From positions 62,001 through 126,000 of the forward strand of contig CAYPHA010000001.1 of assembly GCA_964410215.1 (NCBI GenBank): a stretch of 64,000 nt of DNA, written 5' to 3'. The notes below the pieces were generated by a model, which made no database searches, was not told where the DNA came from, and saw only the letters and a program-made list of their open reading frames with translations. This document shows, piece by piece, positions 42,757 through 51,407 of the stretch (the stretch's first letter is position 1; the number at the start of each line of letters is the position of its first letter). The position numbers were made by a program, and so were the translations under genes. The stretch is from CAYPHA01 sp964410215. Lineage in GTDB: Bacteria; Calditrichota; Calditrichia; Calditrichales; CAYPHA01.

Positions 42757-44160
42757 CTATCGTTTAATCGTTTTGAGAAATTCATCGACTTCCGGAATGC
42801 CGCCCTGATAAATCAGGTAGCCGTCGTAGGGTTCACGTTCGGTGATTTCACCGGCAACGGAAGTCAGCATGATCTCCTTCACTTTATTCAGGTCGTCGGT
42901 CTGGCCCAGTGCCCAGCATAGCTTAACATAGGCGACTTCCGGCAGCATGTTTGCAGTCGGTATAACCCCCAACTGCATCATTTCCCGTCCGGTTTCATAC
43001 ACATACATCTGCACATAACCCCACAGTGTCTGTACAGTCATATAAACGGCAACCCCTTTTTCATGTGCCCGCTTCAAAGCCGGGTACACCGGTTTGTTAA
43101 CGTGTCCCAGTCCGGTTCCTGCAATGACAATACCGCGGTATCCGTTGTCGATAAGGGAATCGATGATATCCGGTTTCATGTTGGGGTAATAATAGACGAT
43201 GGATACTTTTTCTTCGAAAGCCGTATTAATAGTTACCTTCCTGTCGCTGCGTCTCAGCGCATAGTCACTGCGCAGGGTGGTGATGGTTTCATTGTCCACC
43301 ATAGCCAGGGGGATGTCGCTGATGGTACGGAATGTGGACCGGTAGCTGGAATGCATTTTTCTCACACGGGTGCCGCGATGCAGCAGGGCATACTGGTCGG
43401 AAGTCGGACCGAACATACAGACCAGCACCTCGGCAATATCGCTCTCGGCTGCGGTTTTTACAGCGTGAATCAGGTTAGAAGCGGCATCAGAGGAAGGACG
43501 GTCTGAAGAACGCTGTGATCCGACCATGACGATGGGCACCGGGGAATTCTGGACCATGAAGCTGAGGATTGCGGCCGTGTGGTGCATCACGTCGGTACCA
43601 TGACCGATTACGATGCCTTCAACCCCTTTCTTTATTTCATCACCAATGGCTTCTGCTGTATGGATCCACTGTTCCGGTCCCATGTTTTCACTGAAAACAC
43701 CATAGAGTTTTTCCGTCTCCAGGTTACAGATATCAGCCAGTTCAGGAACAGAGCCGTATAATTCACCCGGAGAAAAAGCCGGAATAACGGCACCTGTGCG
43801 GTAATCGAGGCGGCTGGCAATGGTTCCGCCTGTCCCGAGCAGCTTAACGGTCGGTTTCCGATGGTCATAGGGAAACGCTTTTTCCGGGATCTTATAATGG
43901 GCTTCTTTATAGCGAACTTCCCGAATCTGACGGATGGTCCGGGTTGCGACGCCAATATTATATCCGTTGCGCAGTTTCAGTACAATATGCCGGTTATCGG
44001 AGGTTTCAGAACGGGGAAGAATGATGCCCTTGAACAGGCCCTGGTCCGTGTGCATCTCCACATCGCTCCAGACACGTACATCGTTTTCTTTCATAATCCC
44101 GACAGCCGGGTCACGGTAACCCTTATAAGCGTCTGATGGTGCCTGTTTCATATTATACAA
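42757..44160 (-). CDS. gatD: Glu-tRNA(Gln) amidotransferase subunit D (asparaginase-like)
   Basis: GatD releases ammonia from glutamine or asparagine for transamidation of Glu-tRNA(Gln) by GatE. The 467-aa protein has an N-terminal beta-barrel (residues about 22-85), then an L-asparaginase-type domain. Motif GTGGTIAS (Thr113) and GHGTDVM (Thr189, Asp190) supply the catalytic threonines and aspartate, with Lys268 (RVRKMHSSYRSTF) as the fourth residue. The N-terminal extension and coupling with gatE separate it from plain asparaginase. It overlaps gatE by 8 bp on the same strand. GatDE is normally described from archaea. Confidence 0.92.
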   Translation of the reverse strand: MYNMKQAPSDAYKGYRDPAVGIMKENDVRVWSDVEMHTDQGLFKGIILPRSETSDNRHIVLKLRNGYNIGVATRTIRQIREVRYKEAHYKIPEKAFPYDHRKPTVKLLGTGGTIASRLDYRTGAVIPAFSPGELYGSVPELADICNLETEKLYGVFSENMGPEQWIHTAEAIGDEIKKGVEGIVIGHGTDVMHHTAAILSFMVQNSPVPIVMVGSQRSSDRPSSDAASNLIHAVKTAAESDIAEVLVCMFGPTSDQYALLHRGTRVRKMHSSYRSTFRTISDIPLAMVDNETITTLRSDYALRRSDRKVTINTAFEEKVSIVYYYPNMKPDIIDSLIDNGYRGIVIAGTGLGHVNKPVYPALKRAHEKGVAVYMTVQTLWGYVQMYVYETGREMMQLGVIPTANMLPEVAYVKLCWALGQTDDLNKVKEIMLTSVAGEITEREPYDGYLIYQGGIPEVDEFLKTIKR

Positions 44161-46078
44161 CCTTCCACACTATTTCAGATATCTCAGCGGCGGGCATGCG
44201 ACCGCGAAACGATTGCATCAACTGATTCATAAAAAAGCGATGCAGGTCCTCCCGCCGGTATATGCCGTCTGGCATCGTCGTTTTCAACTGATTAATATGA
44301 TCGAGCAATTGTGTTTCCTGAACCGGCCTCTCCGCAATCTCATCGAGTTTTTCAAAAAGCATTTTTTTACTGGTAGAGGCGGAAAGATAGTTTTCAAGCA
44401 GCGGCTCCAGCGCATCGAAGAGGGCCGGTGTATGAGCGATACACTTTTTAATTTTTAACCACAGCCCGGCATCCAGTTTTTCCACCGGAAGTCCTTGTCC
44501 GGACCAGTATCGTGTGGTTTCAAACATGAGGTGGGCAAGGCGCAGCGGGTGCAGTTTTTTATCGCTAATCATTTTATCATATGTATCGGCCAGGGGCGCA
44601 GCTGCAATCAGGTAAATCATGTGTTCCGGGAAATGCATACGACGGTATTTTTTAACCCGTTCCCATACGGCTTTGGTCAGGTTTTTACGGAGGCGGGCGA
44701 GACGGTCTTCGGTGATCTCCAGCGGGGGCAGATCCGTATCCGGATACATGCGGTCCGGTCCGGGCAGAATGCGTTCGAACCCGTTGGTGCCGTCAACAAA
44801 AGCCTGTCGCGTTTCGCCGGGGATACCCGTGGTTGCCTCACGTGCCCGGATGATAATTTCCTGAATGCCGGTTTGTACATCCCGTTTACTCCCCCAGACG
44901 AGCACGAGTGCATCCTGTGAATTGGCATCCAAGGCATTACGGATTTTTTTCCAGGCAAAGCTGTCAATCGTTTCTTCCGTGCTTTCCGATGTGAGGATAT
45001 TCGGCAGGCGTGTCAGGCAGGCGATGACGCGGACACGGTCGGATATTTCCTTGGAAAAAACCTTTCCTGTCTGGGTGGTGAAGCTAAGGATCCCGGCATA
45101 GCCGTACAGTTTTACACAATGTACCTCTTCCCCCCGCTCTATCGCATTGCGGATGGGATCCCAGGAGGTTTTGCTGAGATATTGGGTGACTTCTTCCGTT
45201 TTCGTTTTAAATGATTTCTCCGTTATACCCCGGTGCGCGAGCATCTCACGTATTTGCAGAAGGGCGTATTGGCGGCTTGCTTCGTTGTAGATGAGGAGAG
45301 GAATCAAGGGAATACGGGGAACGCCTTTTATCTCGATCCGGGTACCACCGCGGATGCTTACATTCACATCCTGTCGCGCGGCGCCAATGCCGGTTCGAAC
45401 CTTTCCGGTTGTGCGAACGGCCCAGCGCAGAATATTGGCGACCTCAGCCACTTCCTGCGGGGTATGCATATCCGGTCGCGTTACCATTTCGATCAGCGGC
45501 ATACCGAGGCGGTCGGTACGGTAGACGCGTTCATGACCGATATCGGACACTTCACGGCAGGCATCCTCCTCCAGGCCCAATTGAATCAAACCAATCTTCT
45601 TATTACGATAGGGAATCCATCCGTCAATTCCGGCGATCGTTGTACGCTGGAAACCCGTCGGGATACTGCCGTCAAGATATTGTTTACGGGCGATATGGAT
45701 TTCATTCACCATTTTATAGTTGAGCAGCATGGCGACTTCGAGGGCGATGTCAAGCGCCTGCGGATTTATTTCAAAAGGGGGTGTATCATCCATCTCGTAG
45801 GTGCAGACCGTTTCACGGTTAATCTGGTAGATGATTTCTTTACGGGTTTTAAATTCCATCAGGGCGGTACCGTCGTATTCACCCAGTTCGGAAAGAGTGG
45901 GCCGCATGTGACGCAGAATTTCGGCATCATAATGATGGCTGTAAACCCCTGCGGGGCAACGACAGAAGAGCTTTTTTTGGGTTTTAAGCTGCTGATGAAT
46001 TTCCAGACCGGCACGGAGATGGAGTGTCCTGTAATCATCTGCTGTCATCTGATCAAATGGCTTCAACTGGGTAAACAT
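44153..46078 (-). CDS. gatE: Glu-tRNA(Gln) amidotransferase subunit E
   Basis: GatE activates Glu-tRNA(Gln) by phosphorylation and transfers ammonia from GatD to make Gln-tRNA(Gln). The 641-aa protein begins with the GatB/GatE signature GLEIHQQLKTQKKLFCRCPA. It continues with YEMDDTPPFEINPQALDIAL, RKQYLDGSIPTGFQRTTIAG and the RTGIGAARQDVNVSI block. Residues about 275-415 form the GAD-type insertion shared with bacterial AspRS, which is the feature that separates GatE from GatB. The C-terminal helical part resembles the YqeY tail. AGGATAA precedes the ATG. It sits upstream of gatD and overlaps it by 8 bp. Confidence 0.93.
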   Translation of the reverse strand: MFTQLKPFDQMTADDYRTLHLRAGLEIHQQLKTQKKLFCRCPAGVYSHHYDAEILRHMRPTLSELGEYDGTALMEFKTRKEIIYQINRETVCTYEMDDTPPFEINPQALDIALEVAMLLNYKMVNEIHIARKQYLDGSIPTGFQRTTIAGIDGWIPYRNKKIGLIQLGLEEDACREVSDIGHERVYRTDRLGMPLIEMVTRPDMHTPQEVAEVANILRWAVRTTGKVRTGIGAARQDVNVSIRGGTRIEIKGVPRIPLIPLLIYNEASRQYALLQIREMLAHRGITEKSFKTKTEEVTQYLSKTSWDPIRNAIERGEEVHCVKLYGYAGILSFTTQTGKVFSKEISDRVRVIACLTRLPNILTSESTEETIDSFAWKKIRNALDANSQDALVLVWGSKRDVQTGIQEIIIRAREATTGIPGETRQAFVDGTNGFERILPGPDRMYPDTDLPPLEITEDRLARLRKNLTKAVWERVKKYRRMHFPEHMIYLIAAAPLADTYDKMISDKKLHPLRLAHLMFETTRYWSGQGLPVEKLDAGLWLKIKKCIAHTPALFDALEPLLENYLSASTSKKMLFEKLDEIAERPVQETQLLDHINQLKTTMPDGIYRREDLHRFFMNQLMQSFRGRMPAAEISEIVWKVV

Positions 46079-46124
46079 TTGAATTATCCTGTTCTATGTG
46101 CGTCATTCAGAGGCGGAAATGAAA

Positions 46125-47330
46125 TTATTCGAAAATCTGCAGTACCCATTCCATGGCAGAAAAGTAGATTTCCGGCAAGGCATTCTCATCAATATTTAGT
46201 GTTGCCGCTGTCGAAAAAAGATGTTTCCAGTTTCCGTTTTCATAGTGTTTGACAAGAGAAATGACAGGGGCGTAAGGGCCGGTCTGATTACTGAGTGCCT
46301 GCTTTATATCAGCGGAAAGGGGTAATCCGTTTATAATTTCGTTTAAAGGACGGTCCACGAAGGCATCGATAAGCGAAAACATACCCATCAGGAACAGATC
46401 GGATGATTTAGCTGCCAGATCAACAGATGGTGCCACCAGCTCACAGAAACGGGCCCGGAACAGGGCCTTTTTAAATAATTCGTCTGATTTATCATCACCT
46501 ATATTGTTGACACTGACCAGGGAGACCCATTTTTTAATTTCCTTCGCCCCAATAATAACCAGTGCCTGCCGGATTGACGTAATCTCTTTCCGAAATCCAA
46601 AGGCCGCCGTATTGACCATTTTTAGCAGTTTATAGGAAAGGGATACATCTTTTATTACGATTTCCTCAATCTTTTTGAATTCAATATCCGGTTGCAATAC
46701 TTCCCGCATAAGCTGCAGATAGGCGACCTTAAAGGGGGGAATTTCCTTACCCGGCACCGGTTGCGGTTTACTGAAGAAGTCACCCTGAAAATACCGGAAA
46801 CCAATTCTCCGGAGCTGCGAAATTGTATCTTTTTCAGAAACCCGGCCTGCCAGCAGTTCAACACCCTTTTCCAGGATTGGCGTCAATTGCTGATCTGTCA
46901 GTTTTTCAGCATATTGCGTATCAAGCCGTAAAAGGGATCCGGCTTCGAGGAAACGCATGTCGGTTATACCGGGGACAAATTTATCCAGAATGATGGTATA
47001 TCCCTGGCGTTTAAGGCGTAAGCATTCATCGAATAAATGTTTATCCGGGGATTGGGGGATATTGAAAATAATTCCCAGCAGACCGGAAGAAAAAAGACTG
47101 GCAACCCGTTCGGTAAGCAGTTTCGGCGTGAAAGGAACGAATGCTATTTTCTGAGTTTCTTCGTCTTCGATCCCCACAGAAAAAAACAATTTGGAAATAG
47201 CTTCTTCCGGTTTATCCACCGTGGTCGATTGCGAAGCCAGCACCCCTTCAAACCCTTTCTCAAAACGGACTTCGTATCCGATGACTTCGAGATGGGTATT
47301 AAAAATGGTTTGTCGTGTTAAGAAATACAT
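46125..47330 (-). CDS. EAL-HDOD signalling protein, EAL domain degenerate
   Basis: A 401-aa protein with the YuxH-type arrangement. Residues 1-195 form an EAL-like domain where the catalytic E-x-L motif appears as EVR (GYEVRF) and the DDFG loop as DKFV; loss of these acids suggests it cannot cleave cyclic-di-GMP. Residues about 205-400 form an HDOD domain (LLKMVNTAAFGFRKEITSIRQ, ALVIIGAKEIKKW), typical of output or scaffold domains in regulators. The partner and output are unknown. The ATG is preceded by AGGAAT, and the gene is upstream of gatE by 46 bp on the same strand. Confidence 0.85.
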   Translation of the reverse strand: MYFLTRQTIFNTHLEVIGYEVRFEKGFEGVLASQSTTVDKPEEAISKLFFSVGIEDEETQKIAFVPFTPKLLTERVASLFSSGLLGIIFNIPQSPDKHLFDECLRLKRQGYTIILDKFVPGITDMRFLEAGSLLRLDTQYAEKLTDQQLTPILEKGVELLAGRVSEKDTISQLRRIGFRYFQGDFFSKPQPVPGKEIPPFKVAYLQLMREVLQPDIEFKKIEEIVIKDVSLSYKLLKMVNTAAFGFRKEITSIRQALVIIGAKEIKKWVSLVSVNNIGDDKSDELFKKALFRARFCELVAPSVDLAAKSSDLFLMGMFSLIDAFVDRPLNEIINGLPLSADIKQALSNQTGPYAPVISLVKHYENGNWKHLFSTAATLNIDENALPEIYFSAMEWVLQIFE

Positions 47331-47431
47331 ATATTCCTGCCGTAAAAAGGAAATAACTATGTTATAAATTATTGATTTAAATAATCGTATTCAAACACTT
47401 TAACTAAAGATTTGAAGTAAAATTTAGCAAA

Positions 47432-48274
47432 TCAATACAATACGGCCTGAATAACGCGAATCGTTTCTTCCGACAGGTTCCGTACCACATTTTCAGCCAT
47501 CGACACAAATGAGGAGCCGAATAATGAAGCGGTCCTGTCGGCCGCATTGTTTTGTCGCAAATGCGTCAACCGTTTCCGGTACCACTTGAGCGAAAGCAGG
47601 GAAACATCTTCCCATGTATCGATTGAAAACCCGGCAGTTTTAATAATGGTGCGCATCTCGCTTTCCGGTACCATGAAACTCATTTCCTGATCGGCCGCCC
47701 ATGGGACAGGAAAATACGTTCGGCCGCCGGTTCCGGTGCATAGTTCGTGCATCAACAGACGCCCACCGGATCTTAATACGCGGCGTGCTTCGTGAAGAAG
47801 CCGGTGTTTATCCATTATGTTCATGGAGACATGCTGCATCCAGATAAGGTCGAAAACATTTGGTAAAAACGGCAGGTCATTGCTGTCGGCGTTGATAAAG
47901 GGATGGTGCCCGTTTCCCGTTTTGTGATGAATCAACATGCCCAGGCGGCAGTAATCCATGATAATATCCAGGGAAATTACAGGGCAGCCATGGTGCTGGT
48001 GGAGGAATCGCGCGGCTCCGCCTGTCCCGGCACCGATGTCCAGAACCCGTGTGTTTTTAGTTATTAAGGCCCGTTCGGCTAATTGCCGGGTGCTGTGCAG
48101 CCCGCCAATATGAATCTGATCGATGGGTGCCCAGCGCAACAGCGGGTCGTGTTCGCGGGCTGCGTCGGAAACGACACGCTTAAGAATGTTTTCCGCACCA
48201 TCCACCGGTGAATAATGCCGGATCAGTTTTTCCCTGAGGGAAGCATTGCACTCTGCATGACTCCTTTGCACCAT
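47432..48274 (-). CDS. Class I SAM-dependent methyltransferase
   Basis: From the ATG at 48274 this is a 280-aa protein. SAM motif I is VLDIGAGTGGAARFL, motif II includes ISLDIIMDY, the motif III region is FDLIWMQHVSMNI, and RRVLRSGGRLLMHE follows. The general shape is like sarcosine/glycine or phosphoethanolamine methyltransferases, but the substrate is not identified. An upstream ATG (48364) would translate part of the inverted repeat element and is rejected; the 48274 start has no clear SD, so the true start may be elsewhere nearby. Confidence 0.72.
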   Translation of the reverse strand: MVQRSHAECNASLREKLIRHYSPVDGAENILKRVVSDAAREHDPLLRWAPIDQIHIGGLHSTRQLAERALITKNTRVLDIGAGTGGAARFLHQHHGCPVISLDIIMDYCRLGMLIHHKTGNGHHPFINADSNDLPFLPNVFDLIWMQHVSMNIMDKHRLLHEARRVLRSGGRLLMHELCTGTGGRTYFPVPWAADQEMSFMVPESEMRTIIKTAGFSIDTWEDVSLLSLKWYRKRLTHLRQNNAADRTASLFGSSFVSMAENVVRNLSEETIRVIQAVLY

Positions 48275-48314
48275 GCATAAACATAAAAAATGAAAATGAA
48301 TTTTTCCAGAATGT

Positions 48315-48479
48315 TTACCAACAAGGCAATCCAGGGACAAAGGCACCCAGGCACAGAGGAACAAAGCAGAAGTGGCAATGAACAGTTCTTAGACAAATAA
48401 CTTTGTGCCTATGTGCCTTTGCTCCTGTGTGCCTTATTCAAGACTTTGTGCCTTTGTCCCTGGATTGCCTTGGTGGTAA
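48315..48479. repeat. 165-bp inverted-repeat element with heptamer-like core
   Basis: Two 32-bp arms (48315-48346 and 48448-48479) are inverted copies with 31 of 32 matches. Inside, degenerate units such as AGGCACA, ACAAAGG and TGTGCCTTT continue the pairing. The whole element can fold into a long hairpin between the methyltransferase and the DJ-1 gene. It has no transposase and no visible target duplication. A non-autonomous mobile or REP-like element is a possibility. Confidence 0.75.
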
Positions 48480-48496
48480 GGAAATATCGCGACAGA

Positions 48497-49021
48497 TCAG
48501 CCTTCCAGGAAACGGATGATTTCCCTGCAGAACTGGGGCAGGTCACCCGGCCTTCGGCTGGAAATCTGGTTGCGGTCAACAACCACTTCCGCATCGGTCC
48601 ATTCGGCGCCGGCATTCACCAGGTCATCCTTGATGGCCGGAGTGGATGTACAGCGGAAGCCATTTATAATACCGGCGGAAATTGGTATCCAGCCGCCGTG
48701 GCAAATGTGGGCTACCAGTTTACCGCTGTCTTGAAACTGACGGGTCAGTTCCTTGACCTTATCGATCCGGCGCAGTTTGTCCGGAGCGAATCCACCCGGT
48801 ATCACCAGCCCGTCGTAGCCGGCTTCCTCTGCCTCATCGATGGAAATCTCCGCGATACAGGGATAGCCGTGTTTGCTGATATACGTTTCCGCTTTTTTGG
48901 GTCCGGCGATATCGACTTCCGCTCCCGCTTCGATCAGACGCAGTTTCGGATACCACAGTTCCAGGTCTTCATAGGTGTGATCCACGAACATCAGTATTTT
49001 TTTACCATTCAGTTGTGACAT
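48497..49021 (-). CDS. DJ-1/PfpI family protein
   Basis: From the ATG at 49021 this is a 174-aa protein, the normal length. The nucleophile elbow is VAHICHGGW with the catalytic Cys, and EDLELWYPKLRL with GYDGLVIPGGFAPDKLR supplies the acidic partner. Members are proteases, glyoxalases or deglycases; the exact activity is disputed and cannot be told here. A strong AAAGGAGG lies before the chosen ATG; a longer reading frame from 49159 has no SD sequence and little family character. It diverges from lpdA. Confidence 0.86.
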   Translation of the reverse strand: MSQLNGKKILMFVDHTYEDLELWYPKLRLIEAGAEVDIAGPKKAETYISKHGYPCIAEISIDEAEEAGYDGLVIPGGFAPDKLRRIDKVKELTRQFQDSGKLVAHICHGGWIPISAGIINGFRCTSTPAIKDDLVNAGAEWTDAEVVVDRNQISSRRPGDLPQFCREIIRFLEG

Positions 49022-49255
49022 GATGCCTCCTTTATTCTCATAAATTGTGAGTAAAATAATCATAAAGGGATAGGAATGAAATTTATTCCTGTTCTGTTTG
49101 AATTTATATAGTAAACCCTGCCGTACCAACTTCAAAGTAAAAAATGCAGGTATATACAATGTGTAATCTAAGGGAGGGGAACTCCTTAATGCAGCTTGAC
49201 TTTGTAGTGGATCTCTTCTAATTTAAAAAAATTCTAACGATTTGCAGGAGATACC

Positions 49256-50650
49256 ATGTCGACAACATACGATGTATTGATCATAGGATCCGGACCGGGC
49301 GGGTATGTGGCCGCGATCCGTGCTTCGCAACTGAAACTGAAAACGGGTCTGGTGGAAATGGACAAGCTGGGCGGGGTGTGCCTGAACTGGGGATGTATTC
49401 CGACGAAAGCCCTGCTGAAAAGCGCCGAACTGCTGGAGGAGATGAACCATGCTAAACAATACGGCATCAAAGCAACGGAAGTGGCTGCCGATTTTCCCGG
49501 TATGATTAAACGCAGCCGGCGTGTGGCCGACACCAATTCCAAGGGTGTCGAATTCCTGATGAAGAAGAATAACATCGATGTGCTTTACGGAAGCGGCCGT
49601 ATCGTGAAAGAAGGCCTGGTTGAAATTAAAGACGGTGATGGAAAAACCAGAGAAGTCAGTGCCGGGCATATCATCATCGCCACGGGAGGCCGTCCGAGGA
49701 CGATTCCCGGTGTTGATATAGACGGCAAAAAAGTAATCAGCAGTCGTGAAGCCATGAACCTGGACAAGCAGCCGGAATCGCTGATCATCATCGGGGCCGG
49801 GGCGATCGGCGTGGAATTTGCTTATTTCTATAATGCCATCGGCACGAAGGTTACCGTGGTGGAAATGCTCGATCAGCTGCTGCCCATCGAGGACGGTGAG
49901 ATCGCATCGGTGCTGGAAAAGAGCTTCAAGAAATCGGGCATCAAGGCATATACATCGACGAAGGTTGGAAAAGTAGATGTTTCCGGGACAGGCGTTACCG
50001 TGGAATTAGAAGCAAAGGGGAAAAAAGAAACGGTTACCGCGGATAAAGCCCTGATGGCCATCGGTATCCGGGGTAATGTGGAAGACCTGAACCTTGATGG
50101 GGTCAGTGTGTCACATGAAAAGGGATTTATCAAGGTCAACGAATGGTATGAGACAACCGTGAAAGGGGTTTATGCCATCGGTGATATTACCGGACCGCCT
50201 TTGCTGGCCCATGTGGCTTCCCATGAGGGCATCGTCTGTGTGGAAAAAATCGCCGGTCTGAATCCGCATGCCATTGACTACAACAGCATACCGGGTTGCA
50301 CCTATTGTCAGCCACAGGTAGCCAGCCTGGGTATGACCGAGGAAAAAGCCAAAGAGGCCGGTTATGAACTGAAAATCGGTCGCTTCCCCTATTCCGCATC
50401 AGGCAAGGCCCGGGCCATTGGTGTGCGTGACGGGCTGGTCAAGCTGATTTTTGATAAAAAATATGGTGAATTGCTGGGTGCGCACATCATAGGAGCCGAG
50501 GCTACGGAGTTGATCGCCGAGCTGGGCATGGCCAGGGCGCTGGAATCGACCCCGGTGGAACTGATGAACACGGTTCACGCCCATCCCACCCTGTCGGAAA
50601 TGATCATGGAAGCCGCGGCGGACGCGGAGGGAAGAGCAGTACATATTTAA
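49256..50650 (+). CDS. lpdA: Dihydrolipoyl dehydrogenase
   Basis: Lpd reoxidises lipoamide in 2-oxoacid dehydrogenase or glycine cleavage complexes. The 464-aa protein has FAD-binding GSGPGGYVAA (residues 11-20), the redox disulfide Cys42/Cys47 in GVCLNWGCIP, and NAD-binding GAGAIGVEFAYF. The second FAD motif is VYAIGDITGPPLLAHVA, and His/Glu of HAHPTLSEMIMEA form the active-site base. No E1, E2 or GcvH gene is next to it, so its complex is not visible. With nifJ present, the glycine cleavage system or a thioredoxin-like role is possible. Confidence 0.93.
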   Translation: MSTTYDVLIIGSGPGGYVAAIRASQLKLKTGLVEMDKLGGVCLNWGCIPTKALLKSAELLEEMNHAKQYGIKATEVAADFPGMIKRSRRVADTNSKGVEFLMKKNNIDVLYGSGRIVKEGLVEIKDGDGKTREVSAGHIIIATGGRPRTIPGVDIDGKKVISSREAMNLDKQPESLIIIGAGAIGVEFAYFYNAIGTKVTVVEMLDQLLPIEDGEIASVLEKSFKKSGIKAYTSTKVGKVDVSGTGVTVELEAKGKKETVTADKALMAIGIRGNVEDLNLDGVSVSHEKGFIKVNEWYETTVKGVYAIGDITGPPLLAHVASHEGIVCVEKIAGLNPHAIDYNSIPGCTYCQPQVASLGMTEEKAKEAGYELKIGRFPYSASGKARAIGVRDGLVKLIFDKKYGELLGAHIIGAEATELIAELGMARALESTPVELMNTVHAHPTLSEMIMEAAADAEGRAVHI

Positions 50651-50693
50651 TTATGTTATTGTCCTGAAGTGTCAGCCATCGCTCAGACAAGCA

Positions 50694-51218
50694 TCAGTGC
50701 GAACCGCTCATGCCGAAATACAGGGAGGGATCGGCCAGGTAGTTCAGTGCTTTGCTCAGCAGATCATAGTGCGCTTTTTCTTCTTCGGCCAGGAGACGGT
50801 ACAATGTTTTTACCTTCTCTTCTTTCATTTCTTCCGAAGCCTTTTTATAAAACAGGTGGGTGTGGTTTTCCAGGTCAAGCGCCATCTCCAGCGTTTCCGC
50901 GTCGTCGACACCCACTTCCGTTAACTCGTCGATAGCGTCGTCCAGCTGATCTTTCAGCCGGCCGAACAGTTCATCGAAGGTGGTTACATTTTTAGCCGGT
51001 GTCGGCAGTGTTTCAACGCTCTTATTGCTGATCGCTTCATACAGTTCCTTGAAGCGGGATATATGAATCAGCTCATCGTTGGCCAGCCGCTCCAGCGTGC
51101 GCTTGCCCACGGAATTCTTGATCTTTTTGGCGGAATCGATGTAGAAATCACGTCCTTCTTTTTCCAGCTGGATGGATTTCTGGATGACTTCTTCGAGTGT
51201 ATCGGGTAGTTTTTCCAT
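50694..51218 (-). CDS. Ferritin-like diiron protein (rubrerythrin-type, no rubredoxin domain)
   Basis: A 174-aa four-helix protein. Two pairs of helices carry the diiron ligands: LEKEGRDFYIDSA and LANDELIHISRF in the first half, LDLENHTHLFYKKA and LAEEEKAHYDLL in the second. The ExxH patterns appear intact in both halves. Unlike rubrerythrin it ends without the Cys4 rubredoxin domain. A role in peroxide reduction or iron handling is likely in an anaerobe. The gene faces lpdA end-to-end with a 43-bp gap, and its promoter side contains the second inverted-repeat element. Confidence 0.86.
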   Translation of the reverse strand: MEKLPDTLEEVIQKSIQLEKEGRDFYIDSAKKIKNSVGKRTLERLANDELIHISRFKELYEAISNKSVETLPTPAKNVTTFDELFGRLKDQLDDAIDELTEVGVDDAETLEMALDLENHTHLFYKKASEEMKEEKVKTLYRLLAEEEKAHYDLLSKALNYLADPSLYFGMSGSH

Positions 51219-51287
51219 ACAGACCTCATTTTTTTGAACGTTTCATGCAATATACGAAATTCAGGTTCTATTATCAGCTGTTTTGTG

Positions 51288-51407
51288 AACCACAAAGTAA
51301 TACAAAATATTTACTGTACGAAGGAAAAGAATGGTTAATGGTTGTTCACCACCATATACTATATTTTGTATTTTGTATCAATCCCCGTTCTTGGGGACTT
51401 TGTGGTT
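51288..51407. repeat. 120-bp inverted-repeat element, second copy type
   Basis: ACCACAAAGT-type arms face each other: AACCACAAAGT (51288-51298) and ACTTTGTGGTT (51397-51407), with AATACAAAATAT (51299-51310) opposite ATATTTTGTATT (51361-51372). An inner CCCC-GTTCTT-GGGG hairpin lies at 51383-51396. The element fills the gap between the ferritin-like gene and trmJ, and its right arm reaches the trmJ stop codon. It shares the long-hairpin design, though not the sequence, of the element at 48315-48479. Confidence 0.65.

Noticed and set aside
45233..46252. Long plus-strand open frame opposite gatE (339 codons)
   Set aside because: It is antisense to a convincing gatE, and its translation has no recognisable family pattern.
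48275..48364. Longer N-terminus for the methyltransferase
   Set aside because: The extra residues come from the left arm of the inverted-repeat element and do not belong to the methyltransferase family.
48315..48479. CRISPR-like repeat
   Set aside because: The repeats are inverted arms plus degenerate heptamers, not regularly spaced direct repeats with unique spacers, and there are no cas genes.
48413..49018. Plus-strand frame opposite the DJ-1 gene
   Set aside because: It starts inside the inverted-repeat element and runs antisense to a clear DJ-1/PfpI gene.
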